Positions 25,638 to 33,420 of a DNA stretch of 64,000 nt are shown piece by piece. How positions within the stretch are numbered: the first letter of the stretch is position 1; each line of letters begins with the position of its first letter. Made by a program: the position numbers and the translations under genes. Below the pieces are notes generated by a model. The model did not search any database, was not told the DNA's origin, and saw nothing but the letters and a program-made list of their open reading frames with translations. The stretch is from Terriglobia bacterium (GTDB taxonomy: Bacteria > Acidobacteriota > Terriglobia > Bryobacterales > Bryobacteraceae), in the NCBI GenBank assembly GCA_020073445.1, contig JAIQFE010000005.1, forward strand, positions 1-64,000, read 5' to 3'.

Positions 25638-26703
25638 CCGGCGTGGCAGGCCGGCGTCCTTCGAACGCGTCTTCGAGTAGCCTACGGATTCCTTCTCGCG
25701 TGACCGGACGCGGATTGTAGTACGGATTCTGAACGGCGAGATCGGCGGCCTGATCCAGTTGCTCGCGCCGCATTCCCAGAGCTTCGAGCGAGACGGGCGC
25801 ACCCAGCGATGCAGCCAGGTCGTACAATCCCTGTGCGGCCGAGTCGGCGCCCAGCGCGCGTGCAATGCGCTCCATCGCTTCGGGCGCCGCCGCGGCATTG
25901 TACGCGACCGCGTGCGGCAGCACCACGGTGTGCGTTTCCGCATGCGGCAGGTTGAACGTTCCGCCCAGCGTGTGGCACAGCTTGTGATGCAACGCCATTC
26001 CGACCGCTCCCAGCGACACGCCTCCCAGCCATGCTCCGTAAAGCGCTCGAGATCGGGCGTCCATATTCCCCAGCTGCTTCACCACTTCGCGCAACCCGCT
26101 GGCCAGTGCACGAATTCCCTCTTCGGCGATCAGCGAGATGATCGGATTGGCATCCTTCGAGTACAGCGCCTCCACGCAGTGGGCGATCGCGTTGATCCCG
26201 CTGGTAACTGATAGCCCCACGGGCAGCGATGTCGTCAGCACCGGGTCGTAGATCACCGTCTTGGGCAGAACCAGAACATCACGGCCCGTCTTCTTGACGC
26301 CGCCTTCGGTGATCCCCCAGATCGGCGTCATTTCCGATCCAGCGTAGGTGGTCGGGATCGCGAGAATCGGCAGCTTCGCGGTCAGGGCGATGGCTTTCGC
26401 GAGCCCCGTGGTCGATCCGCCGCCGATCGCCACACAGCAGTCGGCTCCCACGCGCGTTGCTCGTTCCCGCGCTGCAGCGGCAACCTCGGCCGGCACGTGC
26501 ATCACGGCGCCGTCGAACACGCCCGCGGATCGCGCGCCGAGCATCACCACGATATCGGCGCCGATCGCCCGTTGTTCCGGAGTGCACAGCACCAGCGCTC
26601 TGGTGGCGCCGAGTCTGTCGATTTCTTCCGGAAGCTTTTGAAGCGATCCCGCGCCGAAGACCACGCGAGAGGGAAGAGCTTCATAGACGAACGGTAGCAA
26701 CAT
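25612..26703 (-). CDS. Maleylacetate reductase (iron-dependent ADH family)
   Basis: This 363-residue protein begins FVYEALPSRVVFGAGSLQKL, the typical maleylacetate-reductase start. It has the NAD(P)-binding CVAIGGGSTTGLAKAIAL and LPILAIPTTYAGSEMTPIWG, and the metal-ligand region GMALHHKLCHTLGGTFNLPH followed by ETHTVVLPH. The enzyme reduces maleylacetate to 3-oxoadipate in hydroquinone and hydroxyquinol breakdown. The nearby CoA-transferase subunits, ring-cleaving dioxygenase and 3-oxoadipyl-CoA-type thiolase support that path. It overlaps the DUF885 gene by 23 bases and is probably the last gene of an operon starting at the CoA-transferase. Confidence 0.88.
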   Translation of the reverse strand: MLLPFVYEALPSRVVFGAGSLQKLPEEIDRLGATRALVLCTPEQRAIGADIVVMLGARSAGVFDGAVMHVPAEVAAAARERATRVGADCCVAIGGGSTTGLAKAIALTAKLPILAIPTTYAGSEMTPIWGITEGGVKKTGRDVLVLPKTVIYDPVLTTSLPVGLSVTSGINAIAHCVEALYSKDANPIISLIAEEGIRALASGLREVVKQLGNMDARSRALYGAWLGGVSLGAVGMALHHKLCHTLGGTFNLPHAETHTVVLPHAVAYNAAAAPEAMERIARALGADSAAQGLYDLAASLGAPVSLEALGMRREQLDQAADLAVQNPYYNPRPVTREGIRRLLEDAFEGRRPATPVTRSVEPQ

Positions 26704-28465
26704 TATTTTTGGCGGCGACGTACGTGTCGACCTGACTTTCGAGCACTTGGAGCGGGACGCTCCCGGCGCGCAGAACGATGTTGTGAAACTCCCGCAGCGC
26801 GAAACGATTGCCGAGTGCCTTTTGGGCTTTGTCGCGAAGCTCCAGGATTTTCAGCTCGCCAATCATGTAGGAGCACGCCTGGCCTGGATACACGGTGTAG
26901 CGTTCCACTTCGCTTGCTTCAATTCCGTAATCGATCGCTTGCTGGCGGGTCCAGCGCTTGGCGTGAAGGCCTGTGTCGACCACCAATCGCCGCGCCCGCA
27001 TCAATTCGTAATCCAGCTGGCCGAGCTGGCCCTCGATATCGTCGCCATACCAGCCGGATTCCGCGGCAAGGCGCTCGGCGTACAGTCCCCAGCCTTCGGT
27101 GATCGCCGATATCCCGCCCAGAGCGCGCACCTGCATGAAGCGCGGCAGATCGCGATTCTCCACCTGCAGGGCGATATGGAAATGGTGCCCTGGAACGGTC
27201 TCGTGATAGACCACGCTGCGCAGTCCGAATCTGGTCATCCACTCGATGCGGCGCGGGAACTGGAACGTTCCCGGGCGCGATCCATCGGGGGCCGGAGCAT
27301 TGTAGTTGGCCGCGGCGTTGGTTTCGCGAAACCGCGGGAATGGCTGCGCGACCACGGGCGCCTTCGGCCGCAGGTCGAACAATAGTGCTGCGCGCTTTTC
27401 GGCGTCACGAATGATCCCGTCAATGTCGCGCATGATCTGTGCGCGGCTCTCTTCCGACGTGGGATTGGGATATTGCAGATCGAGCTTGAGCTTGGCGATG
27501 CGCTCTTTCACCGGCCCGGCCGTGCGGCCTAGTTTCCGCAATAGAGCGTCCATCTGCGTCTCGATGCGCGCCACCTGCTGCAGTCCGATTTCGTGGATCT
27601 GGTCCGCGGTGAAGTTCGTAGTGGTGTAACGACGCAGAAAGAAGGCGTACGCTTCGGGTCCACCCTTCAGCCGCCACAGACCTGCGTTATTGGTCGAACG
27701 CGGAAGCTGGGCTTGAAGCGTCGCGGCAGCCTTCTTCCACGCGGGATAAATCTGCGTGCCGACGATTCTCTCAGCCTCCGCACGAAGCTGCTCGCGTTGC
27801 GCTGCGGGGATGGAAGCCACCGCGTTCATTTTGTCCCCAAATGCCGCCACGAACGGATTCTGGCCCGGCGACGGATCCACGAAGCTCTGGATCTGCTTGA
27901 TCGTTGCTTCGAGGATAAAGCGCGGCGGAATGACGTTTTTCGCGGCGAGCCTGCGGGATTCGGTGATGGCTTCCTCCATGCGGACGCTCACCTGCCCTAG
28001 CGCCGCGAGGTAGTTCTCGGCGTCCCTGGGCTTCGAGATCGGACGCGCGACGGTGAACCGCTCCACCGCGGATACGTTCCATCCGTTCATCTGCTCCAGC
28101 GGGAAGCTGTAGTCCCAGTACGGCTCCTCGGCGACCACCATCTCCAGCTGCCATTTCATTACCTCGGCGGAAACTCGCTGCGTTTCCGTCATCCGGGCCG
28201 GGTCGAACTTGCGAAGTTCGGCCAGTCCTTTGCGGGCGACCTGGAGCTGCTGGCGCGCGGACGCGATCGTTAGCGGGGTAAGCTGGCGCTCCAGCCGGTC
28301 TTGTTCTTCGCCGGTAAAATAGCGCAGGGAAGTCGCCTGGTTGGGATTCTTGCGAACCCACTCGTCCGTGAACTCGCGAAAGAAATCATCGATGGTCGGC
28401 GCGGATTTTTGCCCGAAGACAGCGCCCGCGCCGATGATAGCCAGGGCCTCTCTGCGGGTAAGCAT
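26681..28465 (-). CDS. DUF885-family putative metallopeptidase
   Basis: The 594 residues begin with a twin-arginine-like or uncleaved leader (MLTRREALAIIGAGAVFGQ). The DUF885 core contains HETVPGHHFH (421-430) and TEGWGLYAE (456-464). Together these form a gluzincin-like metal site, His-Glu-x3-His plus a downstream Glu. Proteins of this family are predicted carboxypeptidase-like enzymes with few characterised members. Tat export of a folded metalloenzyme is inferred from the RR leader. It sits between the CoA-transferase and maleylacetate reductase genes with a 1-base gap and a 23-base overlap. No link to aromatic catabolism is known. Confidence 0.8.
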   Translation of the reverse strand: MLTRREALAIIGAGAVFGQKSAPTIDDFFREFTDEWVRKNPNQATSLRYFTGEEQDRLERQLTPLTIASARQQLQVARKGLAELRKFDPARMTETQRVSAEVMKWQLEMVVAEEPYWDYSFPLEQMNGWNVSAVERFTVARPISKPRDAENYLAALGQVSVRMEEAITESRRLAAKNVIPPRFILEATIKQIQSFVDPSPGQNPFVAAFGDKMNAVASIPAAQREQLRAEAERIVGTQIYPAWKKAAATLQAQLPRSTNNAGLWRLKGGPEAYAFFLRRYTTTNFTADQIHEIGLQQVARIETQMDALLRKLGRTAGPVKERIAKLKLDLQYPNPTSEESRAQIMRDIDGIIRDAEKRAALLFDLRPKAPVVAQPFPRFRETNAAANYNAPAPDGSRPGTFQFPRRIEWMTRFGLRSVVYHETVPGHHFHIALQVENRDLPRFMQVRALGGISAITEGWGLYAERLAAESGWYGDDIEGQLGQLDYELMRARRLVVDTGLHAKRWTRQQAIDYGIEASEVERYTVYPGQACSYMIGELKILELRDKAQKALGNRFALREFHNIVLRAGSVPLQVLESQVDTYVAAKNNVATVRL

Positions 28466-28466
28466 T

Positions 28467-29246
28467 CTAAGCCTGTCCCGCGTGGGACCGCGCCGTTCGC
28501 TCGTTCAAATCCCGCAGGACGCTGAGCTCGGCAGCAGTCGGAGCCGCGGTGGCACCCAGCTTCGGAGCCACTTTTAACGGCCATCCCGTGGCGGCGACCA
28601 CTTGCTCTACGGTGATGCCCGGATGCAGGCTGGTCAAGGTCAGTTCCTTGGTTTCGGGATCCGGAGTAAGGATGCCCAGGTCGGTGATCACGTTGGTTGG
28701 ACCCTTCCCCGGCAATCCGAGTTTCTGACGGCTGTCGCCACCCTCGAAATACCCGCCAGAGGTCAGAAAGTCCAGCTTCTTGACGAAGGCCCGGTTGTTT
28801 TGGCGCAGCGTGATCAGCACTTCCCCGCAGAACCCGGCGATTTCCTGCGCGCCGCCCGATCCGGGCAGCCGGACTTTGGGCTTGTTGTAATCGCCGATCA
28901 CGGTGCTGTTGATGTTGGCGTACTTGTCGATCTGCGCCGCGCCCAGGAATCCGAGCCCGATGCGCCCGCCTTGCAGCCAGTACGAAAATATCTCCGGAAT
29001 CGAGACTACGGCGTCGGCGGTTTCCGACAGCTCGCCATCGCCAATCGACAGCGGCAGAACCGTAGGCTTTGCGCCGATGGTCCCCGATTCGTAGATCAGC
29101 ACGGTGTCGGGCGCATGGGTCAGGCGCGCCAGGTTGGCGGCTGCGCTCGGCAGCCCGATGCCGACAAACAGCGTCACGCCGTTGCGGATCATGCGCGCCG
29201 CGGCGATGGTCATCATTTCATCGGATGTGTAGGGTGCGTCAGGCAT
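28467..29246 (-). CDS. Family I CoA-transferase, beta subunit
   Basis: The ATG at 29246 was chosen by overlap with the alpha-subunit stop (8 bases). The product has about 259 residues. It carries the catalytic glutamate in the conserved VLIYESGTIGAKP segment, and GLGFLGAAQIDKYANINSTV, VRLPGSGGAQEIAGFCGEVL and LTSLHPGITVEQVVAATGWP. These place it in the glutaconate/3-oxoadipate CoA-transferase group. With maleylacetate reductase and a PcaF-like thiolase in the neighbourhood, 3-oxoadipate activation is the preferred reaction. An IpdAB-like hydrolase or another dicarboxylate transferase is the alternative. Confidence 0.85.
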   Translation of the reverse strand: MPDAPYTSDEMMTIAAARMIRNGVTLFVGIGLPSAAANLARLTHAPDTVLIYESGTIGAKPTVLPLSIGDGELSETADAVVSIPEIFSYWLQGGRIGLGFLGAAQIDKYANINSTVIGDYNKPKVRLPGSGGAQEIAGFCGEVLITLRQNNRAFVKKLDFLTSGGYFEGGDSRQKLGLPGKGPTNVITDLGILTPDPETKELTLTSLHPGITVEQVVAATGWPLKVAPKLGATAAPTAAELSVLRDLNERTARSHAGQA

Positions 29247-30096
29247 GGCTGGTCGCCCCTTCCAGGCTCCGTTTGTACTCCGCGAAATCTTTAGTGCCGA
29301 GCACGTGCCGGTCGATCCAGGTTTGAAACGTCGCCCGGTCCCGGGCGACAACGTCCCAGGCTTTGTAGAACGCGTTGTCGCGCTGATAATAACCCTGCGC
29401 GTAGGAGGGGAAAGCCCCGCCTTTCACTTCGCACACCGCGCTCAGGACCCACGATGGCAGCACTACCGAATTCGGCGGCGCATGCAGGTCGTCGACGATC
29501 TCCTCCACGGTCACGATGGCCCGCTTGGCCGCGAGCACGGCTTCTTTCTGCACGCCCACCACGCCCCACATCAGAACGTTGCCTTTGCGGTCGGCCTTCT
29601 GGGCATGGATCACGGTCACGTCCGGTTTATGTGCGGGAATCGCCGCCAGCTTCACTCCGGTAAACGGGCAGTCTATAAATTTGATGCGCTGGTTGTACTT
29701 GACCAGGTCCGTCCCGACGTAGCCGCGCAGCATCCCGAACGGCAGGTTCGAGGCGCCGGCACTGTAGGCCGCAGCCATGCCGGCGTGCGCATGTTCCTCG
29801 ATCTCGATGGGCTGGGGCCAGCCGTTCTCGACCGCATCGCGCAAGCGGTGCAGCGATCCGACACCCGGGTTTCCGCCCCAGGAGAAGACGATCTTCTTGA
29901 CGCACCCGGCGCCGATGAGCTGATCGTAGATCAGGTCCGGGGTCATGCGGATCACCGTGAGATCGCGCTTGCCCTGCCGAATGATCTCATGACCGGCGGC
30001 GAACGGAATCAGGTGCGTGAACCCTTCCAAGGCGATCGTATCGCCGTCGCGAACCGTTTCGCGAATCGCTTCTGAGAGTGAAAGTATGTGAGCCAG
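29239..30096 (-). CDS. Family I CoA-transferase, alpha subunit
   Basis: Similarity to family I alpha subunits extends upstream of the first conventional start. LSEAIRETVRDGDTIALEGF is in frame, so a CTG at 30096 or another rare start is proposed; TTG at 30030 would truncate the conserved N-terminus. The protein has GAGCVKKIVFSWGGNPGVGS (CoA-loop region), IEEHAHAGMAAAYSAGASNL and KPDVTVIHAQKADRKGNVLM. The alpha and beta genes overlap by 8 bases and make one heterodimer. It transfers CoA to a dicarboxylate, probably 3-oxoadipate. The gene faces the dioxygenase gene across a promoter region with a strong dyad. The start is uncertain. Confidence 0.8.
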   Translation of the reverse strand: MAHILSLSEAIRETVRDGDTIALEGFTHLIPFAAGHEIIRQGKRDLTVIRMTPDLIYDQLIGAGCVKKIVFSWGGNPGVGSLHRLRDAVENGWPQPIEIEEHAHAGMAAAYSAGASNLPFGMLRGYVGTDLVKYNQRIKFIDCPFTGVKLAAIPAHKPDVTVIHAQKADRKGNVLMWGVVGVQKEAVLAAKRAIVTVEEIVDDLHAPPNSVVLPSWVLSAVCEVKGGAFPSYAQGYYQRDNAFYKAWDVVARDRATFQTWIDRHVLGTKDFAEYKRSLEGATSHA

Positions 30097-30152
30097 AGAT
30101 TCTATTTTGACATGCCAGATCGCAGGGCAGGAACCGGCGTCGGGACATCTCG

Positions 30153-30188
30153 CGCACGCACAGGACCGTAGGCTCCGTTGTGCGTGCG
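30153..30188. promoter_or_regulatory. 10-bp perfect dyad in divergent promoter region
   Basis: CGCACGCACA at 30153-30162 and TGTGCGTGCG at 30179-30188 are exact reverse complements, separated by 16 bases. The right arm lies in the -35 region of the extended -10 promoter for the ring-cleaving dioxygenase, and the whole dyad lies upstream of the divergent CoA-transferase start. This is the position of an operator for an aromatic-responsive regulator. No regulator gene is adjacent. Confidence 0.55.
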
Positions 30189-30202
30189 GGTTGAAAACGA
30201 TT

Positions 30203-30211
30203 TGCTATAAT
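30203..30211 (+). promoter_or_regulatory. Extended -10 promoter for the dioxygenase gene
   Basis: TGCTATAAT matches the extended -10 consensus (TGnTATAAT) exactly. It would start transcription near 30218, giving a very short leader, because the GGAGGG ribosome-binding site is at 30218-30223 and the ATG at 30230. No good -35 is seen, as expected for an extended -10 promoter or one needing an activator at the dyad. Confidence 0.4.
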
Positions 30212-30229
30212 CTCGCCGGAGGGACGGAC

Positions 30230-31309
30230 ATGTCCTTAGTACGAGGATTACATCACATCACTGTTTGCGCCGGTGGCGCCCAAGAAGACATCGATTTTAT
30301 GACGCAGGTCTGCGGACAGCGTCTCATCAAGCAGACCGTCCTTTTCGACGGCCGCTATGCCCACTATCATCTGTATTATGCGAACGCGGACTGCGAACCA
30401 GGCTCGGTTTATACGACCTTCCCGTTTAACCGCGTGAAAGGACGGCCCGGCGCGGGCCAGATCCAATCCACGGCCTATACCGTGCCCAAGGGATCCGTAA
30501 AGTTCTGGGAAGAGCATGTGAAGCGCCACAAGGTGCCCAGTGAGGGCGTCAAGGAACGTTTCGGCCAGAAGTATCTGCGCTTCAATCATCCCTCCGGATT
30601 GCAGATCGAAGTGATCGAAGACGATTCCGACAAGCGCAAGGGCTGGACTACGGACCAAGTCAGCAGCGATGTGGCCATGAAGGGCTTCCACGGACCCATG
30701 CTGTCGGTACGGGAAGTTTCCGAAACCGAACGCTTCTTCGTGGACGCACTGGGTTTTAAGAAGACCGGCACGGAAGGCAACCTCCATCGCTTTGAAGTGG
30801 CTGGCGGCGGCCCGGCCAGAACCGTCACTTTGATGCACGAACCCGACCGCCCTTCGGGGAGCTGGGTATTCGGCGCCGGCACGGCACACCACGTCGCGAT
30901 GGATCTCGAAAGCGATGAAAAGCTGGCCGAGCAGAAGGGCATCTACGAAGAGCTCGGCTACACCGATTGCTCGGAGATCAAGGACCGCAACTATTTCCAC
31001 TCGATTTACTGCCGCTGCCCCGGTGGGATTCTGGTGGAGTGCGCGGCCACGGCCCAAGGCGCCTTCGCGCGTGATGAAGCGGAATCGGAGCTGGGCACGC
31101 ACATGCTGCTGCCGCCGTGGTTCGAGGAAAAGCGCGCTGAAATCATGGCGATGCTCGATCCCATTCGCGTTCCCGAGGGGAACATTCCGAAGGATGCCAA
31201 GAAGGTCGCCGCAGCTACCCTGCCCGATGCAGGCCCTGGCGATACCAGCGCAGCCGGCGTTTCGCGTCGCAAGGCCGAGTTTATCGGCGGCGATAAGTCT
31301 AAGAACTAG
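30230..31309 (+). CDS. Ring-cleaving dioxygenase, hydroquinone 1,2-dioxygenase type (PcpA/LinE/MhqO-like)
   Basis: The ATG at 30230 follows GGAGGG and gives 359 residues. Two VOC-type glyoxalase folds are seen. Putative Fe(II) ligands are His8 or His9 (GLHHITV), His220 or His221 (GTAHHVAM) and Glu270 (GGILVECA). They correspond in position and spacing to the ligands of the hydroquinone dioxygenase PcpA. The enzyme would open hydroquinone to 4-hydroxymuconic semialdehyde. An esterase-like hydrolase gene follows 3 bases later, an arrangement that recalls Bacillus mhqO/mhqD. It lies divergent from the CoA-transferase genes. The exact phenol substrate is inferred from the pathway context. Confidence 0.87.
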   Translation: MSLVRGLHHITVCAGGAQEDIDFMTQVCGQRLIKQTVLFDGRYAHYHLYYANADCEPGSVYTTFPFNRVKGRPGAGQIQSTAYTVPKGSVKFWEEHVKRHKVPSEGVKERFGQKYLRFNHPSGLQIEVIEDDSDKRKGWTTDQVSSDVAMKGFHGPMLSVREVSETERFFVDALGFKKTGTEGNLHRFEVAGGGPARTVTLMHEPDRPSGSWVFGAGTAHHVAMDLESDEKLAEQKGIYEELGYTDCSEIKDRNYFHSIYCRCPGGILVECAATAQGAFARDEAESELGTHMLLPPWFEEKRAEIMAMLDPIRVPEGNIPKDAKKVAAATLPDAGPGDTSAAGVSRRKAEFIGGDKSKN

Positions 31310-31312
31310 TCG

Positions 31313-31993
31313 GTGGCGACTCGTGCCCCGGTGGTCCGCCTGCGCGAGGCGGGCCAGCCGCGGGGCTTGGCGCAGCGCGCCGGAATTCTGCTCCACGGCC
31401 GCTCCCGCACCAAACAGGAAATGCTCGACCTGGCCACGGGCCTTGAAATCGGTGGCACTCGCTGGATCGCGCCGTACGCGGATCAGGGCCTTTGGTATCC
31501 GGGGCGGTTCATGGAGCCGCTGGAATCAAACGAGCCCTTTCTGACGCGTTCCGTCGAGCGGTGCCACCGGCTGGTTGAAGACGCCAGTGAAGGCGGCCGC
31601 CTGGGCCCAAACCAGCTCTTCATCGTCGGCTTTTCCCAAGGTGCCTGCATCGCCGTCGAGTATGCGCTGCGTCATCCGGGCTGCTGCGCGGCGATCGTGG
31701 TCTTCAGCGGCTGCCTGATGGGCCCGCCCGGAACGCACTGGAGTCCAGCCAACGGCAAGACCCTCCAGGGTCTAAGGGTGTTCCTCACCGGGAGCGATAT
31801 GGACGAATGGATTCCGGAGGAGCGCACGCGGCAGACTGCCGAGGTGCTCAGGAACCTGGGGGCTGACGTCGAGATGCACGTTTATCCTTCGCGCCCGCAT
31901 ATCGTTAGTAATTTGGAACTTTCCGAAGCACGAAGCTTCCTGGCCTCTTCCTTCGCCGCCGGTCAGCCGATAGTACCTGGAGCGACCCCATAG
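31313..31993 (+). CDS. Alpha/beta hydrolase, phospholipase/carboxylesterase family (MhqD-like)
   Basis: A GTG start 3 bases after the dioxygenase stop gives 226 residues. The nucleophile elbow is FSQG (Ser108 in IVGFSQGACIAVEYALRHPG), the oxyanion loop is LLHGRSRTKQEM, a likely acid is in GSDMDEWIPEE, and the histidine is in SRPHIVSNLE. The family is COG0400 carboxylesterase (PF02230). In Bacillus subtilis a similar hydrolase accompanies quinone and hydroquinone-degrading dioxygenases. Its reaction there is not settled, and I do not assign one here. The translated pair suggests co-expression. Confidence 0.83.
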   Translation: MATRAPVVRLREAGQPRGLAQRAGILLHGRSRTKQEMLDLATGLEIGGTRWIAPYADQGLWYPGRFMEPLESNEPFLTRSVERCHRLVEDASEGGRLGPNQLFIVGFSQGACIAVEYALRHPGCCAAIVVFSGCLMGPPGTHWSPANGKTLQGLRVFLTGSDMDEWIPEERTRQTAEVLRNLGADVEMHVYPSRPHIVSNLELSEARSFLASSFAAGQPIVPGATP

Positions 31994-32017
31994 AACCTTT
32001 GGTTGCCATAGAGCTAC

Positions 32018-32060
32018 ACAGAAATACTGAGTTCGCGTAGGCGAAAACCCTACGGTCTGT
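32018..32060 (+). promoter_or_regulatory. Structured leader upstream of the Tad genes
   Basis: An outer stem ACAGA (32018-32022) with TCTGT (32056-32060) encloses a perfect inner hairpin, CGTAGG (32036-32041) with CCTACG (32049-32054) and loop CGAAAAC. The segment AATACTGAGTTCG lies between. It is about 80 bases upstream of the first tadE-like gene on the same strand. It could be a cis-acting RNA. It does not match the c-di-GMP-I riboswitch closely enough to name. Confidence 0.35.
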
Positions 32061-32142
32061 CGGTCATTCTCCTGATCGATTCCCCAGCTTCCGCTCCCTA
32101 TTATTTAACTAAGACCAGGCCGATAGAGGACTGGAGCTATCT

Positions 32143-32673
32143 ATGAACCGAGGCAGAACACCGTCAGAGTCCCGCAGGCGCAGATCTTCAGGCAACGTGA
32201 TCGTGGAAAGCGTGTTCACCATGCTGCCGACCTTCGCCATGATTCTGATGTTTGTGGACATGAGCCTGATGCTTTTTCGCCGCAGTACCTTGCAGAATGC
32301 CGTCCGCGAAGGCTGCCGGTACGCAGTGACCTTCCAGACTTTGGCTGGGCAGGGTCAGGATGCCTCTATCGGGGCGGTTGTCCAACGGTACGCCCTGAAC
32401 TTCGTGAAAACCTCCGATAACCCTCAGCACATTTTCGTGAACTACTACGCCCCCACGGACCTAAACAACGCCATTGCATCCGGCGGAAATATTCCGGGAA
32501 ATGTGGTGGAGGTTTCGGTGCAGAACATCTCTTACGCCTGGATCGCGCCTCTCAGCGGGAGTTTTGGCGGAAGTATTCCTTTCATAGGGAGTACGGCGCC
32601 GATCTCGATTGCGGTTTATTCCTCGGACATTCTCGGCGGCTACCCAGCTGGGACAACTTCGGTGACCAGATGA
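32143..32673 (+). CDS. TadE-like pseudopilin (first)
   Basis: The 176 residues start with a basic N-terminus (MNRGRTPSESRRRRSSG). The TadE-type pseudopilin helix follows: GNVIVESVFTMLPTFAMILM, then FVDMSLMLFRRSTLQNAVRE. The glutamate at +5 after the Gly is the prepilin-peptidase hallmark. The C-terminal part is a periplasmic beta-rich domain. GGAG lies 8 bases upstream of the ATG. The gene overlaps the next TadE-like gene by 4 bases (ATGA). Such proteins are minor components of Flp/Tad pili for surface attachment. The cassette lacks the motor and secretin genes, so those must be elsewhere. Confidence 0.82.
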   Translation: MNRGRTPSESRRRRSSGNVIVESVFTMLPTFAMILMFVDMSLMLFRRSTLQNAVREGCRYAVTFQTLAGQGQDASIGAVVQRYALNFVKTSDNPQHIFVNYYAPTDLNNAIASGGNIPGNVVEVSVQNISYAWIAPLSGSFGGSIPFIGSTAPISIAVYSSDILGGYPAGTTSVTR

Positions 32674-33410
32674 TCGCCAAAATGACGGGTGCGGGAATAA
32701 GCCGGCTTCTATCGTGGAGCCGCCGCAGGCAAAGCGGACAGGAACTCATTGAGTTCGGATTGCTGTTAACCGTGCTGGTCCCTCTTTTGTTGGGCACGTT
32801 CGTCACCGGTATCAGCATTGTTCGCGGCATCCAGACCAACCAAATGGATCGCGATCTTACGGACATGTACATCCATGGAGCGGACTTTTCGTCCTATGGG
32901 ATGCAACAGGTAGCGCAACGGCTGGCGCGGGGGCTGAACTTGCAAATCGGGTCCTCCTTTACCAACAACGTGCAAAGTAACACCAACAACAGCGGAGATG
33001 TCTTGGTAACCGTCACCCAGATTATGTGGATCGGCTCAACCACGGACGGCAACTGCGTCGCCGTGGGCGCGGCGAACTGTACGAATCACAACAAATTCGT
33101 TTTCACCGAGCGAATTAAGTTCGGCAACGGGACCCTCGCCACCACGAATCCCAGTTCCTTCGGCGACCCCGCTTCCGGAGCGGTCATTACTGCCTCCGGC
33201 ATCGTGCAGAGCTACGTAACCGATTCCAGATGCGCGCTGCCGAGCGCCGCTCAGACCGCCATGCAAAACCTCTGGCAAGTAAACACGGGCGGGCGCACTC
33301 CGCTCACCGACGGACGTGCGGTGTATGCGGTGGAGACTTACGTGAATCCGATGAATTTCAACCTGGGTATCTACACCAGCAGCGGCGTGTACGCAAGGTA
33401 CTTCTTCTAG
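32670..33410 (+). CDS. TadE/TadF-like pseudopilin (second)
   Basis: The 246 residues hold a membrane-spanning pseudopilin segment (GQELIEFGLLLTVLVPLLLG, with the +5 Glu after Gly). A long periplasmic region follows, with Asn/Thr/Ser-rich stretches, two cysteines around the VGAANC segment and a TDSRC segment. The start overlaps the first TadE gene. The 11-base gap to the TadG-like gene supports one transcript. The larger size compared with typical TadE (about 150-200 residues) suggests a specialised minor pilin. The family call rests on the N-terminus and context. Confidence 0.78.
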   Translation: MIAKMTGAGISRLLSWSRRRQSGQELIEFGLLLTVLVPLLLGTFVTGISIVRGIQTNQMDRDLTDMYIHGADFSSYGMQQVAQRLARGLNLQIGSSFTNNVQSNTNNSGDVLVTVTQIMWIGSTTDGNCVAVGAANCTNHNKFVFTERIKFGNGTLATTNPSSFGDPASGAVITASGIVQSYVTDSRCALPSAAQTAMQNLWQVNTGGRTPLTDGRAVYAVETYVNPMNFNLGIYTSSGVYARYFF

Positions 33411-33420
33411 GAGCAAGCTT

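Noticed and set aside
32010-32070. c-di-GMP-I (GEMM) riboswitch upstream of the Tad genes
   Set aside because: The conserved GGGCAAACC block and the GNRA tetraloop/receptor arrangement are absent. Only a generic two-stem fold remains.
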